A stretch of 64,000 bases of DNA from Diploptera punctata (Eukaryota; Arthropoda; Insecta; Blattodea; Blaberidae), in contig JASPKZ010003435.1 of assembly GCA_030220185.1 (NCBI GenBank), positions 442,501 to 506,500 on the forward strand, read 5' to 3'. Shown here in pieces: positions 9,883 to 21,400 of this stretch. Every line of letters begins with the position of its first letter. Position 1 is the first letter of the stretch. The translations under genes and the position numbers were made by a program. Under the pieces are notes generated by a model. That model saw only the letters and a program-made list of their open reading frames with translations. It was not told the origin of the DNA and searched no databases.

Positions 9883-10282
9883 TTTTTGTAAGCCCATGTT
9901 TCCCTTAACAGAGATTTAGGCGCTCTCCCCCTACAGGGAACAATTTGAACCATACTAATTTAGTTAAACTTGTTTTCGTATAGATGTCATTTTGAGTGGT
10001 CCGCGGTCAGCATTCCGCATCATACCGATATCTAGGAAACCAAAGTAGTACTACGACGGGAAAATTCTGTAAATTTTCCTTAGAGGCCTTTTCATTCAGG
10101 CTTAAGGATTTTTGACGAGCCTGAAAATCTTCAGACTCGGGACCCACGGCTTAAAGTCCCTCCCGGAGGACTTGCTCCTTGGATTTTACCGTCCTAAAAA
10201 TCCATCGATCCCGGCCGGGTTTGAACCCGCGACCCTCGGGACCAGAGGCAAGGAGCATAGCCACTAGTCCACCGCTGCCTAT
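9883..10282 (-). mobile_element. tRNA-related SINE, family S2 (~400 bp)
   Basis: On the minus strand a B-box-like GGGTTCAAACCCGG lies near the head (about 10205-10260). The copy is bounded by a 9-bp duplication, CTCAGGTAT, at 9874-9882 and 10283-10291. Copy B has the site once (about 51475). A second, truncated copy lies at 17742-18086. Confidence 0.82.
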
Positions 10283-10480
10283 CTCAGGTATCAATTTTAT
10301 ATTTCAACTTTTAAAAACAATGGTTTTCGATTGTTTATGTGTATCACATGAAATTAATTTATTAATTTATTCTACTCAATTTGTTAATTTCCGATGTATA
10401 TTTGATATTCGTTTACAAAATAATAAATTGTACTGAAGAGAGAGTAGAAGTACTAAATTACTAAATAATAAAAAGAACTA

Positions 10481-10792
10481 TCCATTAATCCAGAGTAATT
10501 CTACCGAGGGCAGGCCTTTCACTGCAATCATAGCATTTTCATGATATGCTTTATAGCTTTACTAGAGAATTATAGGTGTAGTAGCTTCCCGTTGCTTTCC
10601 ACATCGTGAAGGATGATGATGATGCCCGGATGATTTTCGGGGACCGTTGAGCCCTAAGCTTCCTGACATCTGTCTTACATGTGAGGGAAAACGCCGAAAA
10701 AACCTCACCCAAGAGCCTGTCCCGACCGGAAATCGAACCTGGGCCCACTGCTTGACAAGGCAGCACGCTACCTCGAGACCACAGCGGTGGAC
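10481..10792 (-). mobile_element. tRNA-derived SINE, family S3
   Basis: The head at 10792 reads, on the minus strand, as TCCACCGCTGTGGTCTCGAG with a following GGTTCGATTTCCGG. The tail includes the AT-rich end before 10481. An imperfect flanking repeat (AAAAAGAACTA / AAAAAACTA) is seen, and copy B is uninterrupted near 51650. Family members lie at 20986, 36453, 42590, 56804 and, diverged, at 15870 and 61150. Confidence 0.85.
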
Positions 10793-10939
10793 AAAAAACT
10801 ACAGGCCTACTAATATAATTTTAGCTTTTTATTAATTTATGCAAATGTCATTTTTAACGTTTAAAATTACCAAATTAGAAGCTATAATCGAAATAAAATA
10901 TTGAATTCAATACAGTTTAGTTTGTACAGATATATTCCC

Positions 10940-11265
10940 CGTGAAGTAGTCAAGTGGACTTAGGCATCATGCCTTGGCGCAGAGCTACATAGTATGCCAT
11001 TTCGAGTCCCTAAGGAAAAAAAAAACTCATGGGATTTCAGCCAGCATGGGACTGATTCCCACCCAGCATCGTGAGAAATTTAGTTAGCTTGAATAACCAG
11101 CGTCGCTAGGTGAGAAAACCAATAGAAACTGCCAGAAGATCCGATATGCTGACCAAATGTCATCGCTCTACTTGCTGAATGATCGTACACCTTTAATTGC
11201 ACAGGTAGAAGTTAGGCCTGCTGCTTCTCATAGGCAAGAGCCTTGAAAGCCGGTGATGCCAAGTA
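10940..11265 (+). mobile_element. Old S1-like SINE
   Basis: GCCTTGGCGCAGAGCTAC and the following body match S1 with heavy substitution. The partner at 51805-52075 has the same remnant, so this insertion is older than the duplication, unlike 2045-2740. Confidence 0.75.
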
Positions 11266-11796
11266 ATTTATATATGTCGCTGGTATATTTAAATACAAAA
11301 AACCTAAATACTATTTTTTGAGAAATATAATTTAAGGATTTAGTTTTCATATTGTGTTAGGAAACTGATTATAAAAAAATAATTATTGGTATGTGTATCA
11401 TGTTAATGTTTAAGACTAATTACATATAATGTTCTAGTAAATGCATTATTTTAAAGCATCTTATTATCACATAATCATATTTTTTTAAGATATCTTATAT
11501 CTGAAATAGAACGATAATTAATATTATATTTACCGTGAAAACTAATAATCGAGTTAAACAGGAATAATGGTGATGGAGCTAGTTTTAACCAGGCAATCTA
11601 ACATTAACCGTTTCAATGCTTTAGGTCAAATATTTGAATTAGGATTTTGTTTGCAATTGGATTCAATTTTTAAGTTAAAACAGACAATAAAACAATTTTA
11701 TTTGTTATAGTTTTGAATATTGGTAGATCGTATTATGTTTTATTTAAATACATTGGCAATAAGAAGTATGTAATTTTTCAGTCGAAGCTGTACATC

Positions 11797-11910
11797 ATGG
11801 CTGGAGGATTCGTGAATTTCCTACGTGTCAGCATTTTGTTCCTCATGATCCTGAAACCAGCTTGGTTTCAGATTCAAAGTCTTCAGCAGAGTCAAACCCT
11901 TCAACGGGTG
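11797..11910 (+). CDS. Lectin A, exon 1: start codon and signal peptide
   Basis: Codes 38 residues beginning MAGGFVNFL, with a hydrophobic core (VSILFLMIL) typical of a signal peptide. The product is therefore expected to be secreted. The start codon sits in CATCATGGCT, and a possible 3' splice site (TTTTTCAG, ending at 11781) just upstream hints at an additional 5' UTR exon. The exon ends in phase 0 at a consensus donor, GTG|GTGAGT. The paralogous exon at 53569-53682 has the same length and structure, with 9 amino-acid differences. Conservation in both copies, plus the shared splice sites, is the main evidence that this is a real exon. Confidence 0.85.
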
Positions 11911-11993
11911 GTGAGTAATAGCCAATAATTCATTTAGTACACGATTTCTCTTAAATTTTACTATAATATCCATAATTAACATACTCATAATTG

Positions 11994-12345
11994 TCTCATG
12001 GACTAGTGGTTAGCGTTACTGACTAGTGTTCAGAGGTCGCGAGTTCGATTCCTGGTCAGAAGATATGAATGTTTTCTTAAAGGGAATTATTCCTGTGGTT
12101 GCCCATGGTGTGGAATTTAGGTTAAGTTTATGTTTAGAACTGTTCTGAAGCTTCATTTTCATTTATCACCCATCATACTGTATTAACCGGGTAACGTAAC
12201 TCCGCCTTCTAGGAGCTCCAACCTAAGAAATGGATTACAATTCCGCCAATGCCAGGGGAGAACGCCAAAAAATGTCATAAAAGACAACCTGGTGGCATTA
12301 GAAAACAATTACTACTTACATTTTTATTTTTTTTAAATTCTGAGA
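11994..12345 (+). mobile_element. tRNA-derived SINE, family S4, in lectin A intron 1
   Basis: The head TGGACTAGTGGTTAGCG (A-box-like) is followed by GAGTTCGATTCCTGG (B-box-like). The body includes GTAACTCCGCCTTC and an end module, CCAGGGGAGAACGCC. A minus-strand relative lies at 29820-30095. The end module is also found in the S3-type copies at 15870 and 61150. Confidence 0.78.
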
Positions 12346-12913
12346 GCGGAACAGGCCGACGGCCTACCATGAAGATGATGATGATGATTTACATTTTAGA
12401 TATTAGGTCCAGTTAAGATAAATTGTATGTTTAATATTGACTACTGGCATTTTATAATAAGAAATTCTGTAAAAACACCAAGATTAATATCATATAAAAA
12501 GTATTGTTACGTTCATATAAATTACAATTTTACTTAAAAAAAGAATATATAAATTTAAACTGAAAAGAGAGCATAAATTGGGTTGTTTAAACAAAATGCT
12601 GAATATATATATATATATATATATATATTTAAAAAGATGTTTTTAAAATAACAAACGCTTTATTGTAACAAATGAAGAGGATGTCAATGCTATTCTTAAT
12701 TTTGGACAAAACAAGGGAACTATCAATCATAGCATCACGAATACTAAGGTTTCCTTGTAAGTTATATAACAGTTTTCATGTTATGTATGATAACTTAAAA
12801 CCTTTAATCTTATGGACAGGAATATAAAAATTAAATAGAAATATAATTGAAAATGCAGCTCAATTACGTTCAATTCTTTCATGGAATTCTACATTTATTT
12901 TTAAATTTCACAG

Positions 12914-12977
12914 GATGAGAGATTCATTTGTATCAAGCAATCAGACGATCCAAAGCTCATCAGCATAGGAATTGATC
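12914..12977 (+). CDS. Lectin A, exon 2
   Basis: A 64-bp exon between acceptor TTTCACAG and donor GTAAGT. It enters in phase 0 and leaves one base (C) for the next codon. It codes D-E-R-F-I-C-I-K-Q-S-D-D-P-K-L-I-S-I-G-I-D. The paralogous exon at 57556-57619 has identical length and splice sites and shares 17 of 21 residues. The single Cys lies in the N-terminal extension ahead of the lectin domain, as in other insect LPS-binding lectins; its role is unknown. Confidence 0.85.
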
Positions 12978-13784
12978 GTAAGTGCTTTTTATATTTACTT
13001 GAATTAAGGAAATTAAACCAACTTTAGAATTTTCTGAAAGCAAGCAGTAATATTTTATTCAATACATTCCCATTATTTAATATCTCTTTAGTTCGATTTT
13101 ATACTAAAAAGCATTAATTGATTGATCTGTTTCTGGATATTGCCAAACGTTCATCGATTTCAGTAAATAAGCAGGGCAAGACAAATGAAAGTATGTAACA
13201 ATACATATTTACATCAAACTAATTATTAAATACAGATATCAGAGAATAATAGTTAACAAAAAATAGGTGTTGATTTTAAATACGCTTTTATGTCTAAAAT
13301 TAATTAATTATCTGACTTCCCAATGTTTGTTTCCCTATCAGAAAAGTGGAAGAATTTCTTACTGTCACTGTCTATTTACAAGACCTGCCCAGTTCTCACC
13401 TCTATATTTATGATAAAAATCACAGTGACTAGTTTTCCGCATGCTCTACATGATCATGGTACTCGTACATTCCAATACGGGTACTTGCAAAAATTAATGG
13501 AGAGAGATTTTTTAATTATAAGCCTATTCAAATGTGTAATCATGTAGAATGTAACATGTTGACTAAAAACAATCTTTTTATGATATATGTTGATATATTA
13601 TTATCTTCTACACCGTACGCCACTGATAATGTAAAGTTATCCTCAGTTTTCTACGTAGTTACACATTTTACAATCCTACATTTTTTGTTTCAATACATGC
13701 ATTTAGAAACTAAATTCTTACAAGTAAATGTCGTAATTCCTATAAAAATAAATTTAGAATTCTAAAAAGTTAATTTTATTTTTC

Positions 13785-14050
13785 TTCTTCTTCATTAAAC
13801 TAGGCCTCTTGGTCTGTTTTCGTATCAAGTGGGATTTAATGAATCTTCCCATCTAGTTCTTCCCATCTATGTTCTCTTGATTTGTACTTTAATAACAGCT
13901 GAGGGATTCTATCTGTAGGCATTCTGTTAACATGTTCATACTAGTTGTTTTTCATGTTATCAATTATAATTATATTTGTTAAATTAAAAATATGTAAGTA
14001 TTTTCTAATGCCTTCATTTATTTTTCTGTCCAAAATTGTCACACCTATAT
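13785..14050 (-). mobile_element. LINE 3' tail in lectin A intron 2
   Basis: The minus strand encodes a decayed C-terminal LINE tail (E-H-V-N-R-M-P-T-D-R-I-P, then K-Y-K-S-R-E-H-R-W) and ends in (GAA)n-like sequence near 13790. Copy B continues without it around 58795-58975. Confidence 0.6.
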
Positions 14051-14099
14051 AATATCATAACTACGGTTTTATATGTTAATTTACACTTTTTTTATTTTA

Positions 14100-15865
14100 C
14101 TCTTCCGAGATGTTTGAACTCTAGTTGTCAGTTCACGTATATTAAGAATCTTTTTATTTCTAGTAACTCATTAACTCTAATAAAAATTTTAATATATGTG
14201 AAACAGAATATTAATTTATTTAGCAAACGTTTTCGCAATGTTTAAATCATTTTTTAAAAATCTTCATTACAATTCGCCAATATTCAATTTTGTTCTGAAC
14301 TCCATCTTAAAATCCATTTCCCTTCATGCTGCTTAAAATTACGTCCATCTAGATTGTTCTTGTTCTTTCACTTCTCCTATCAGGTAGAATCCATTAAATT
14401 CTTGGGGAGAGTGAAACTACCATTAGTCATTATTTGATGCATTAAAAACATTTTAATTTTTAATTTTACAAAACAATGCTTGTTTATTAAAGAAGTAAAT
14501 ATTTCAAGTGGAATTATATTACAGCAGTTCACATTTATAAGATATTCGGAAAAAAAAAATCATCAGGCCTACTTCTTTTCTAATACACTGACAATACAAA
14601 ATTATGTTCTATTTTGTGCTCGAAATGAAATTATAGGTTCATTAGGTAACTGTAATTAAATTAACATTCGAGCTTTTAAATAGTAAAAAAATCTAATTTA
14701 TTTGAAACAAGCAAGAACAGAGAGTTCTTTAAAAAGAACAAGACAATGATTCAGTTTTTGACGATCGGAGATGATATAACTGAACAATAACTCAAGAGAC
14801 AAGATTGGTTGATTTCAAAACAATAAAACATGACTAAATATCAACAAAAATTAAATTTTCCTAAGGATTTATGTAGGTCGCATCGAGGGGAGAGTAGTTA
14901 ATATTTTTATTTGGTATCAGATCTCCGAAAGATAATCAATATTTTAAAAATTCTCCTTGTATTGAGTCCTGACTTGATTATGGAATACGTTGTATAACGA
15001 TTATAAAGAAATGTGCAAGGCTTTAAAAACTAGCCTAAAAAGTGAGTACTGAGACCTTTTAACACGATGAATATGAAAAAGTAATATACAATATTTTAAA
15101 ACACACACAGCACTAATTGTTTTAGGGAAATATATCACAGTAGGCCTTTTTTTCTTCTTATCTATTAAGTTTAGTAATTAAATAAAAGTAAAACTTAGTT
15201 TTATTTTTATTTAATTAATGAGTATGGATTTGCATCAAGTAAACACCAACTCAATTTATTATTAAAAAGTTTAGACTTGAATATACTTGGATATTTTGAT
15301 ATACTGCAACTCTTTACCGTCGTTTCAGTATTTCTACAAACTAAGTGACAGACAATCTGTGTGATAAGCTAAACATTAATTCCTACACCTAATTTTTGTT
15401 GGGACTGAAGGTAAATTATAGTCAAAAAATTTATTTCATGACGGACTTTCATGCCTGTGATAGTATATATTCTTGTATGAGGGATTCAGAGCAAAGGTGG
15501 ATCAAATCCACATTTTACTTTTTTGAGAAAAATATTTAATCTTAAAGTAATAAATGTAATTGTAAAGGAAGAATTAACCATTATTTTTCACCATTGCTAT
15601 GAAAATTATTATTAATATTTTCAACCCAAATTAACATGTTACTAAGATTTTCAATTTTTGGAGGTACAATATATTCTGAATCTCTCATATTCCATTACTG
15701 TTTTGTTACGATTTTGTCAGAAGTCCAATACACAATATAATAAATGAGCAATGTTTTAAAACGTTATTTACTTCTGATTTTAAAAACTGGCAGGGAATAC
15801 GAGTTCTGTGAGGAATATTTCGATGTACACGAGAAATTTATTTACAATGTTTTATATATTATTTT
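14100..15865. other. Lectin A intron 2, rest: no gene seen
   Basis: AT-rich sequence collinear with about 58975-61145 of copy B, apart from the LINE tail inserted in B at about 60062-60428. No exon-like or RNA-like signal was found. Confidence 0.6.
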
Positions 15866-15869
15866 TAGG

Positions 15870-16200
15870 TCCACCGCTGTGGTCACGCAAATGCTCCGTG
15901 TACGATGCTCAGTCGGAACAAATTTCCTGGGGGATGTTTTTTCGGGGTTTTTCCTCACCTGTGAGACAAATGTCAGGAAACGTTAAGGCCCAAATGGTCC
16001 CCGAACATCATCTGGCCATCATTATCATCATTAACACATGCATTAAGTTTCGGATTAATGCTTCTCCTGACGCATCATTATCACCTATCATATATCATCG
16101 GGGCAGCGTAACTCCGTCTTCCAGGTGCCTCAACCTCGGAAATAGGTTAAAATAAGGTCATGCCAGGAGAGAATGTTAAAATGAGAACGTGGTGGTATTG
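15870..16200 (+). mobile_element. S3/S4 mosaic SINE in lectin A intron 2
   Basis: The 5' part is S3-like (TCCACCGCTGTGGTC at 15870). The 3' part is the S4-type module (CGGGGCAGCGTAACTCC, then CCAGGAGAGAATG). Copy B has the same mosaic at 61150-61510, so it predates the duplication. Confidence 0.75.
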
Positions 16201-16282
16201 AATTAAACAAATATTTTATTTTAGTCTCCTTAGACAAAATTTCTATGTATTAAAACTACTGTGTTATCAATTAATTTTACAG

Positions 16283-16628
16283 CAAATGGTGAATGTTCTG
16301 AAGACTTCCAAGCCTCCATAGGCTACCCCGGGCTACGATGACATTCAGGATTATCAGACCCTGAAGGCAGCAGATCGCTCCCAAGTGAGGAAACAGGTAC
16401 CTCCAGGGTACGTGCATTTGCCAGGATCTGGTTATTACAAATATCATTCAGAACTGGAGTCATTCTACGATGCCAGAATGATATGTAAATCAGAAGGAGG
16501 TCACCTCGCTATTTTCAACTCCGAAGCAGAAGCTAAGTTCGTGGCCAGTTTAGCAGACACCGAGTATGACTTTGCGTATATTGGAATACATGATCTCTAC
16601 CGAGAAGGACAATGGGTCACCGTTCTAG
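16283..16628 (+). pseudogene. Lectin A, exon 3: C-type lectin domain, first part, with frameshift
   Basis: The exon lies between acceptor TTTTACAG and donor G|GTAGGT. It codes the N-terminal extension and the first half of the lectin domain: A-R-M-I-C-K-S-E-G-G-H-L-A-I-F, then Y-I-G-I-H-D (the WIGL-like position), then E-G-Q-W-V-T-V-L. From the exon 2 junction the frame runs into TGA about 55 bp in, while the lectin-domain frame is closed upstream by TAG at 16319. The exon is 346 bp against 339 bp in B: two extra codons plus one base. The extra base falls in CCCCGGG at 16326-16332, where B has CCAAGG. Either A is a pseudogene or this is a homopolymer error. Confidence 0.85.
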
Positions 16629-17111
16629 GTAGGTTGATTCATTTGCTTCTGATTTTTTAATGTACTTAATATCAAATATTTTAGCTAAGAGATGAATTAC
16701 AGCAATAGAGGATACGTTTTATAAAATCAATTCTGAGAAGTTCATGTACTGGGAAGTGTAATTTTACAAATATCTCCATAAAATGTTCCTCTATAAAGCT
16801 TAGAATGCTCTTGGAGCAGTAAGAGACTAAGGGGCCCTACGTCCTTGAAAATCTGCACTAAATGTCGCCCGGTTGTAATCCTAGCAATGTGGACGCCTTT
16901 GCCCCTAGAAGAAAAGTCTCATGCTTATTTCCGTAAGAAGCTGAGTACACCCAAGAGCCATTGTTTTGAGAAATCATACAGCTGTTTTATGTTCATGATT
17001 GCATATTAAAAGTTTCCTAATTGAGGGAAGACTATTTTCGGCCCGCGAAATTGAGTATTATACAATCATTTTCTGCATTGTTATAGGACTTTTGATCGAT
17101 TCAATACTGAC

Positions 17112-17117
<6 letters not shown>

Positions 17118-17185
<68 letters not shown>
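17118..17185. repeat. (AT)n(GT)n microsatellite
   Basis: Compound dinucleotide repeat in lectin A intron 3. The partner position in B (near 62885) is much shorter. Confidence 0.95.
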
Positions 17186-17186
<1 letters not shown>

Positions 17187-17669
17187 TTCAGGCATCTGGG
17201 ATAATCTTAAATTTTCGAACGTTCGCTGAGGTGTTTATATACCTGGGTACCTGATCTCATCTGATATTAAAAAACAGTATCGGATATTCAAGTGTCTAAC
17301 ATAGGCACATAATATCAATGTAGATTCCGAATTCGTAAATGTCGCCTTTTTAAATAATAATAATATAACTCTCAAATAGAAGTTTTTTAATCTGTTTTTT
17401 TTCTCTCTCTTATGCCAGGAATATTGCACACCTCTACTTATCCGATTTTTTTTTTCTTATTTCGGTATTATGTTCTGTTTACTTTTCAACAGTCGATATT
17501 TTTAAATTTTGTTTGACGAAATGGATGTCTTGTAAAATTGTGTTTTAGTTATAATTAAAGAACTTCGATAAAAATATTATAATTATAGAGAAGTCGTTTA
17601 ATTTCAAAGCATTTATTAATCACTAAATGTATTTTAATATTTTGCATTGAATTACGAAACTAATTTCAT

Positions 17670-17735
17670 TCCCCTCCTCCTCCTCCTTCTTCTTCTTCTT
17701 CCTCTTCCTCTTCTTCTTCTTCTTCCTCTTCTTCT
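17670..17735. repeat. Polypyrimidine (CCT/CTT)n tract
   Basis: Triplet tract next to the truncated S2 SINE. It marks the left limit of about 3.2 kb in A with no counterpart in B. Confidence 0.9.
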
Positions 17736-17741
17736 TATTTT

Positions 17742-18086
17742 AAACCCTTGTTTCCCTCAACGAGATTTAGGCGCTCTTCCGCTGCAGGGAAGAAATTGAA
17801 CCGTATTAATTTAGTTACACTTGTTTTCGTAAAGATGTAGTTGGAGTGGCGTGGTCAGCATTTTGCCTCATATTGACATCTAGGAAACCAAGGTAGTATT
17901 AGGACGGGATAATTCGGTAAATTTTGCTTAGAGGCCTTTTCATTCAGGCTTAAGAATCTTTTACGAGCCTGTAAATCTTCAGACTCGGGACCCACGGCTT
18001 AAGTCCCTCCCGGAGGACATGCTCATTGGATTTTCCATCTAAAAATCCATCGACCCCGGCCAGGTTTGAACCCGTGACCCTCGGGA
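17742..18086 (-). mobile_element. SINE family S2, truncated at its head
   Basis: Matches 9883-10282 (GAGATTTAGGCGCTC, then GGCCTTTTCATTCAGGC, then TTTGAACCCGTGACCCTCGGGA). The match stops where the piggyBac end begins (18087), and the missing head does not reappear beyond 20889. Confidence 0.8.
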
Positions 18087-18336
18087 CCCTTTCGCTGCCA
18101 GCTTTACTTTAAAGCTACATGAATTTCATTGAAAAAATACACTTACAAAATTTAAAATGTCCCCCAAACCCCAATGTATATTGAAATCTACATGTATTTA
18201 GTGTAGAAATCGGTCACAAGATGTCAACTTTTATCAAGTGTGTAGTGTCACCTAGTAGAAAACTTTTTAAGTAAAGTCAGCTGTTCTAAATTGTGTTGAT
18301 GTTAATTGATATGATTGTGTTTCCGAAGTTGTTAAA

Positions 18337-20330
18337 ATGCCAAACAAAGGTACATTTTGCTTATAAAGAGTCAAAACATGATTATTTAATGATATTTATT
18401 GATTGTTATTTATAATATTAATTTTGAGATATTAAAATATTCAATTGAAATCTGTGTTACCTACAGTCTACAATGGGGTTGAGGTGTTGTATTGTATTCT
18501 AACCTATACAATTTTTCATGCATGTGTTCATGATGGTGTTTCTGCTCTTTTAGGGCCTACATCTAAAATAAACAAACAAATTCTAAAATATGAAGAGTTG
18601 GAAGATTATATACAAAATCTTCTGGATGGGAATGCTTCTGATATAAGTGATTTTGATGATTTAGAATTTGATGAAGATGATGAAACTCATATTTTGAATT
18701 ATCGAGCAGACAAAAACAATGGAAGTGATGTTGAAGATGAGCCTATGGAGGATATCCAACCTCATAATATTAAAAATACCATTGTTGACCTCACAACAGG
18801 CCAAGAAAATAGAAAAAGAAGAGGAAACAATATATTTTTAGGAAAACAGATTTTTTTCCTGTATATTATGCATGGAAATGTAGTATTTTATAATCCCCTC
18901 CAGTAACAGAGATAACTCCTTATAATTATTTTTCCATGTATTGGTCAAAATAAGTATTTCAACTTATTTATGAACAATCTACACTGTATGCCCATCAAAA
19001 GGATGGTGTTATTTTGAATTCTTCAGTTGAAGAAATGGAACAATTTGTAGGCATACTGCTCATCATGGGTCTAGTAAAGATACCAGCACTGAAAATGTAT
19101 TGGGCTGCAGAAACAAGATTTTCTCCTGTTGCAGACATCATGAGCCGTTAATAGGTTTGAGCAACTTCGAAAGTACATACATGTAGTAAGTAATGACACT
19201 GATGCAGCGCAAGATATACTTTTCAAAATTAGACCTCTTCTCACTGTACTAAAGACAAATATGCAGGAAGCCCCACCAGAAGAAAGACATTCTATTGATG
19301 AACAAATCATTCCTTTCAAGGGGAGAAACAGTTTAAAGGAGTATATAAAGGCTAAACCTTACAAATGGGGTTTCAAGGTTTTCATGAGAGCAAGAGAGTC
19401 TGGTCTTATGTATGACTTCGAGTTATATTCAGGGAAAGGAACATGTCCAGATTTTGGTCTTGGTTTCTCAGGTGATATTGTTATGGCACTAACTAGTAAA
19501 CTCCCCGAAAATAAACATTTCAAATTATACTTTGATACTTGGTTCTCGTCCTTACAACTTGCTGTTGCACTGAAGGAAAGAGGCATATTTTGTATGGGCA
19601 CTATCAGAAGTGATAGAATGGGAGGTTGCTTGCTTGCTACTGAAGCTCAGCTCAAGTCATTGGGCAGAGGGAGTTATGACTGGCAGATAGAAACTGATGA
19701 AGATGTTGCACTTGTGAGAAGGTATGACAGGAAAGCAGTTAATTTTATATCTACATATTCTGCTGTTGAACCTGAAGGGAAATGTAAAAGATGGAGTGCT
19801 TCTGACAAGAAATCTGTTGAAATAGCATATCCCAGTGTTGTGAAAGAGTACAATGCCTTTATGGGAGGTGTTGATTTAGCTGATATGCTTATTGAGCTTT
19901 ATAGAGTAAATATAAGGTCTGTAAAATGGTACACTAGGGTTATCTACTGGTGTCTAAGTGTGGCTGTTGTCAATGGGTGGATTCTTTATAGAAGACATCA
20001 GCAGCAGAGAAATATGAAATCTGAGTTTTCTCTTGCGAAGTTAGTTCCAAGCAAATATTGCTGCTACACTCCTAAAAGCTGAAAAGTCTACAATAATAAC
20101 AAAGAAAACTCATGAAATCACACCAAAGAGAAATACCTTAGTACCTCGACCTGTCGATGACGTTTGTTATGATGGGTACGAATACTGGCCACAATTTGCT
20201 GCAAAAGGGAAATGTAAATTTTGCTGCAATTGATTCACACAGATGGCATGCACCAAGTGTAAAATGAATTTGTGTATAATACCTACAAGAAACTGTTTTA
20301 TTAGTTTTCATACAAAGTGATAATTCTGCA
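18337..20330 (+). pseudogene. piggyBac transposase gene, frameshifted (full extent)
   Basis: A start is proposed at ATG 18337 (MPNK), with an intron 18350-18553 (GTACAT...TTTTAG) joining in frame to an acidic N-terminal region (18554-18838; E-D-Y-I-Q-N-L-L, and Asp/Glu runs). Between 18840 and 19260 the homology hops frames at least twice, including a one-base excess in GAGCCGTTAATAGG near 19146. The catalytic core is open at 19261-20082. The Cys-rich C terminus (C-K-F-C-C, then C-T-K-C) follows in another frame, with an in-frame TGA near 20232. With about four disruptions this copy should not make active transposase, unless the indels are sequence errors. Confidence 0.75.
19261..20082 (+). 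CDS. piggyBac-like transposase catalytic core (DDE_Tnp_1_7 type)
   Basis: An open segment of 273 codons. The piggyBac family uses three Asp residues for cut-and-paste transposition, and all three positions are present: D13 in S-I-D-E-Q-I-I-P-F-K-G, D92 in Y-F-D-T-W-F-S-S, and D205 in M-G-G-V-D-L-A-D. A conserved W-x-x-R-x-x-Y-W segment lies near residues 223-230. The segment is shorter than a full transposase (usually about 550-600 residues) because the N- and C-terminal parts lie in other frames. The first Met here is internal, not a true start. It is closest in style to PGBD-like proteins of arthropods, judged from memory of the family. Confidence 0.85.
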   Translation: MQEAPPEERHSIDEQIIPFKGRNSLKEYIKAKPYKWGFKVFMRARESGLMYDFELYSGKGTCPDFGLGFSGDIVMALTSKLPENKHFKLYFDTWFSSLQLAVALKERGIFCMGTIRSDRMGGCLLATEAQLKSLGRGSYDWQIETDEDVALVRRYDRKAVNFISTYSAVEPEGKCKRWSASDKKSVEIAYPSVVKEYNAFMGGVDLADMLIELYRVNIRSVKWYTRVIYWCLSVAVVNGWILYRRHQQQRNMKSEFSLAKLVPSKYCCYTPKS

Positions 20331-20477
20331 AAAAAAGTATTTCATTTTCATTGACCACTTGAGATATAACATCACCCACTGTATTTATTTTGAATATACT
20401 TGTTTAGATATTGAAAAAAAATGTATTTTTTCAGTAAATAGGAAAAAAAGTTACTTTGTAATTAATTTTTATTGACT

Positions 20478-20480
20478 GTA

Positions 20481-20536
<56 letters not shown>

Positions 20537-20537
20537 T
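20478..20537. repeat. (TA)n(TG)n microsatellite inside the piggyBac element
   Basis: Compound dinucleotide repeat in the 3' non-coding part of the transposon. Confidence 0.95.
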
Positions 20538-20985
20538 ATAAAATTTAGTTTCATGTTCATTTATTATATTGTAATTTTAATGTATCGTATTGTATTTATT
20601 CCATTAAAACTTCTTTTAAGTTGGAGAAAATGTGATAATATGCATAACCCTTAGATAACATTTTTCTCACAAGCAGATTTAGATATATACATGGTATTTT
20701 AATTTATTTGGTTCTTGACTATAGAATAGCTTTCGAACCCCAATGTAGACCTCAAACAACATGTTATAAAATTGACACCCCTGAGGGAAAATTTTCAAAA
20801 AAAACAAAAATATCTTCTGATACACTTATTTGTAACTACACACTTAGTGGACACTTTTTTAAGTGTAAGATGTCTTGGGGTTGAAAGGGAATATAATTTT
20901 TTCTTTCGTTTTCAGATAAATTTATTTTATATTATTAGATACTATTAATCCCTAAAATAGAGTTCATTTTCATATATATATATCT

Positions 20986-21400
20986 GTCCACCGCTGTGGT
21001 CTCGAGGTAGCGTGCTGTTTTGCCAGGCGGCGGGCCCGGGTTCGATCCCCGGTCGGGGCAATTTTTCTGGGTGAGGTTTTTATTGGGGTTTTTCGTCACC
21101 TGTAAGACAAATGTCAGGAAAACTTTAAGGCCCAAACGGTCCCCCAAATCATATTTCCATCATCATCATCATCGTCCTTCACCGGTGTGGAAAGCAACGG
21201 GACGCTACCATACCTACAATTCCCTATTAAAGCTGCAAGCATAGCATGAAAATATTATGATTGCAGTGAAGGACCTACCTTCGGGCAGAATTACTATGGA
21301 TGGAGATATGTATAAAATATCCCTAGTAAAGCTGCAAATCATAGCCTGAAAATGCTCTGATTGCAGTGAAAGACCTGCATTCCGGTAGAAATACTATGGA
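20986..21400 (+). mobile_element. SINE family S3 with duplicated 3' end
   Basis: The head TCCACCGCTGTGGTCTCGAG is at 20987 and GGGTTCGATCCCCGG is about 50 bp on. The SINE runs to about 21303. A second partial copy of its 3' end (AGTAAAGCTGCAAATCATAG onward) follows at about 21315-21400. It is absent from copy B near 63750. Confidence 0.83.

Larger units (their letters stand above)
18087..20889 (+). mobile_element. piggyBac-like DNA transposon in lectin A intron 3
   Basis: A 2.8-kb element carrying a piggyBac-family transposase. The ends resemble piggyBac termini: CCCTTTCGCTGCCA at 18087 and, reversed at the right end, CCCTTTCAACCCCA (20889 back to 20876). The usual TTAA target duplication is not present at either edge, and the SINE on the left is cut short, so a flanking deletion is likely. 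Copy B has no element here (63700 region continuous), so it arrived after the duplication. Confidence 0.75.

Noticed and set aside
18160..20760. Alternative piggyBac ends at the two ACCCCAATGT strings (about 18169 and 20740)
   Set aside because: They are in direct, not inverted, orientation; the CCCTTT ends further out fit the family better.
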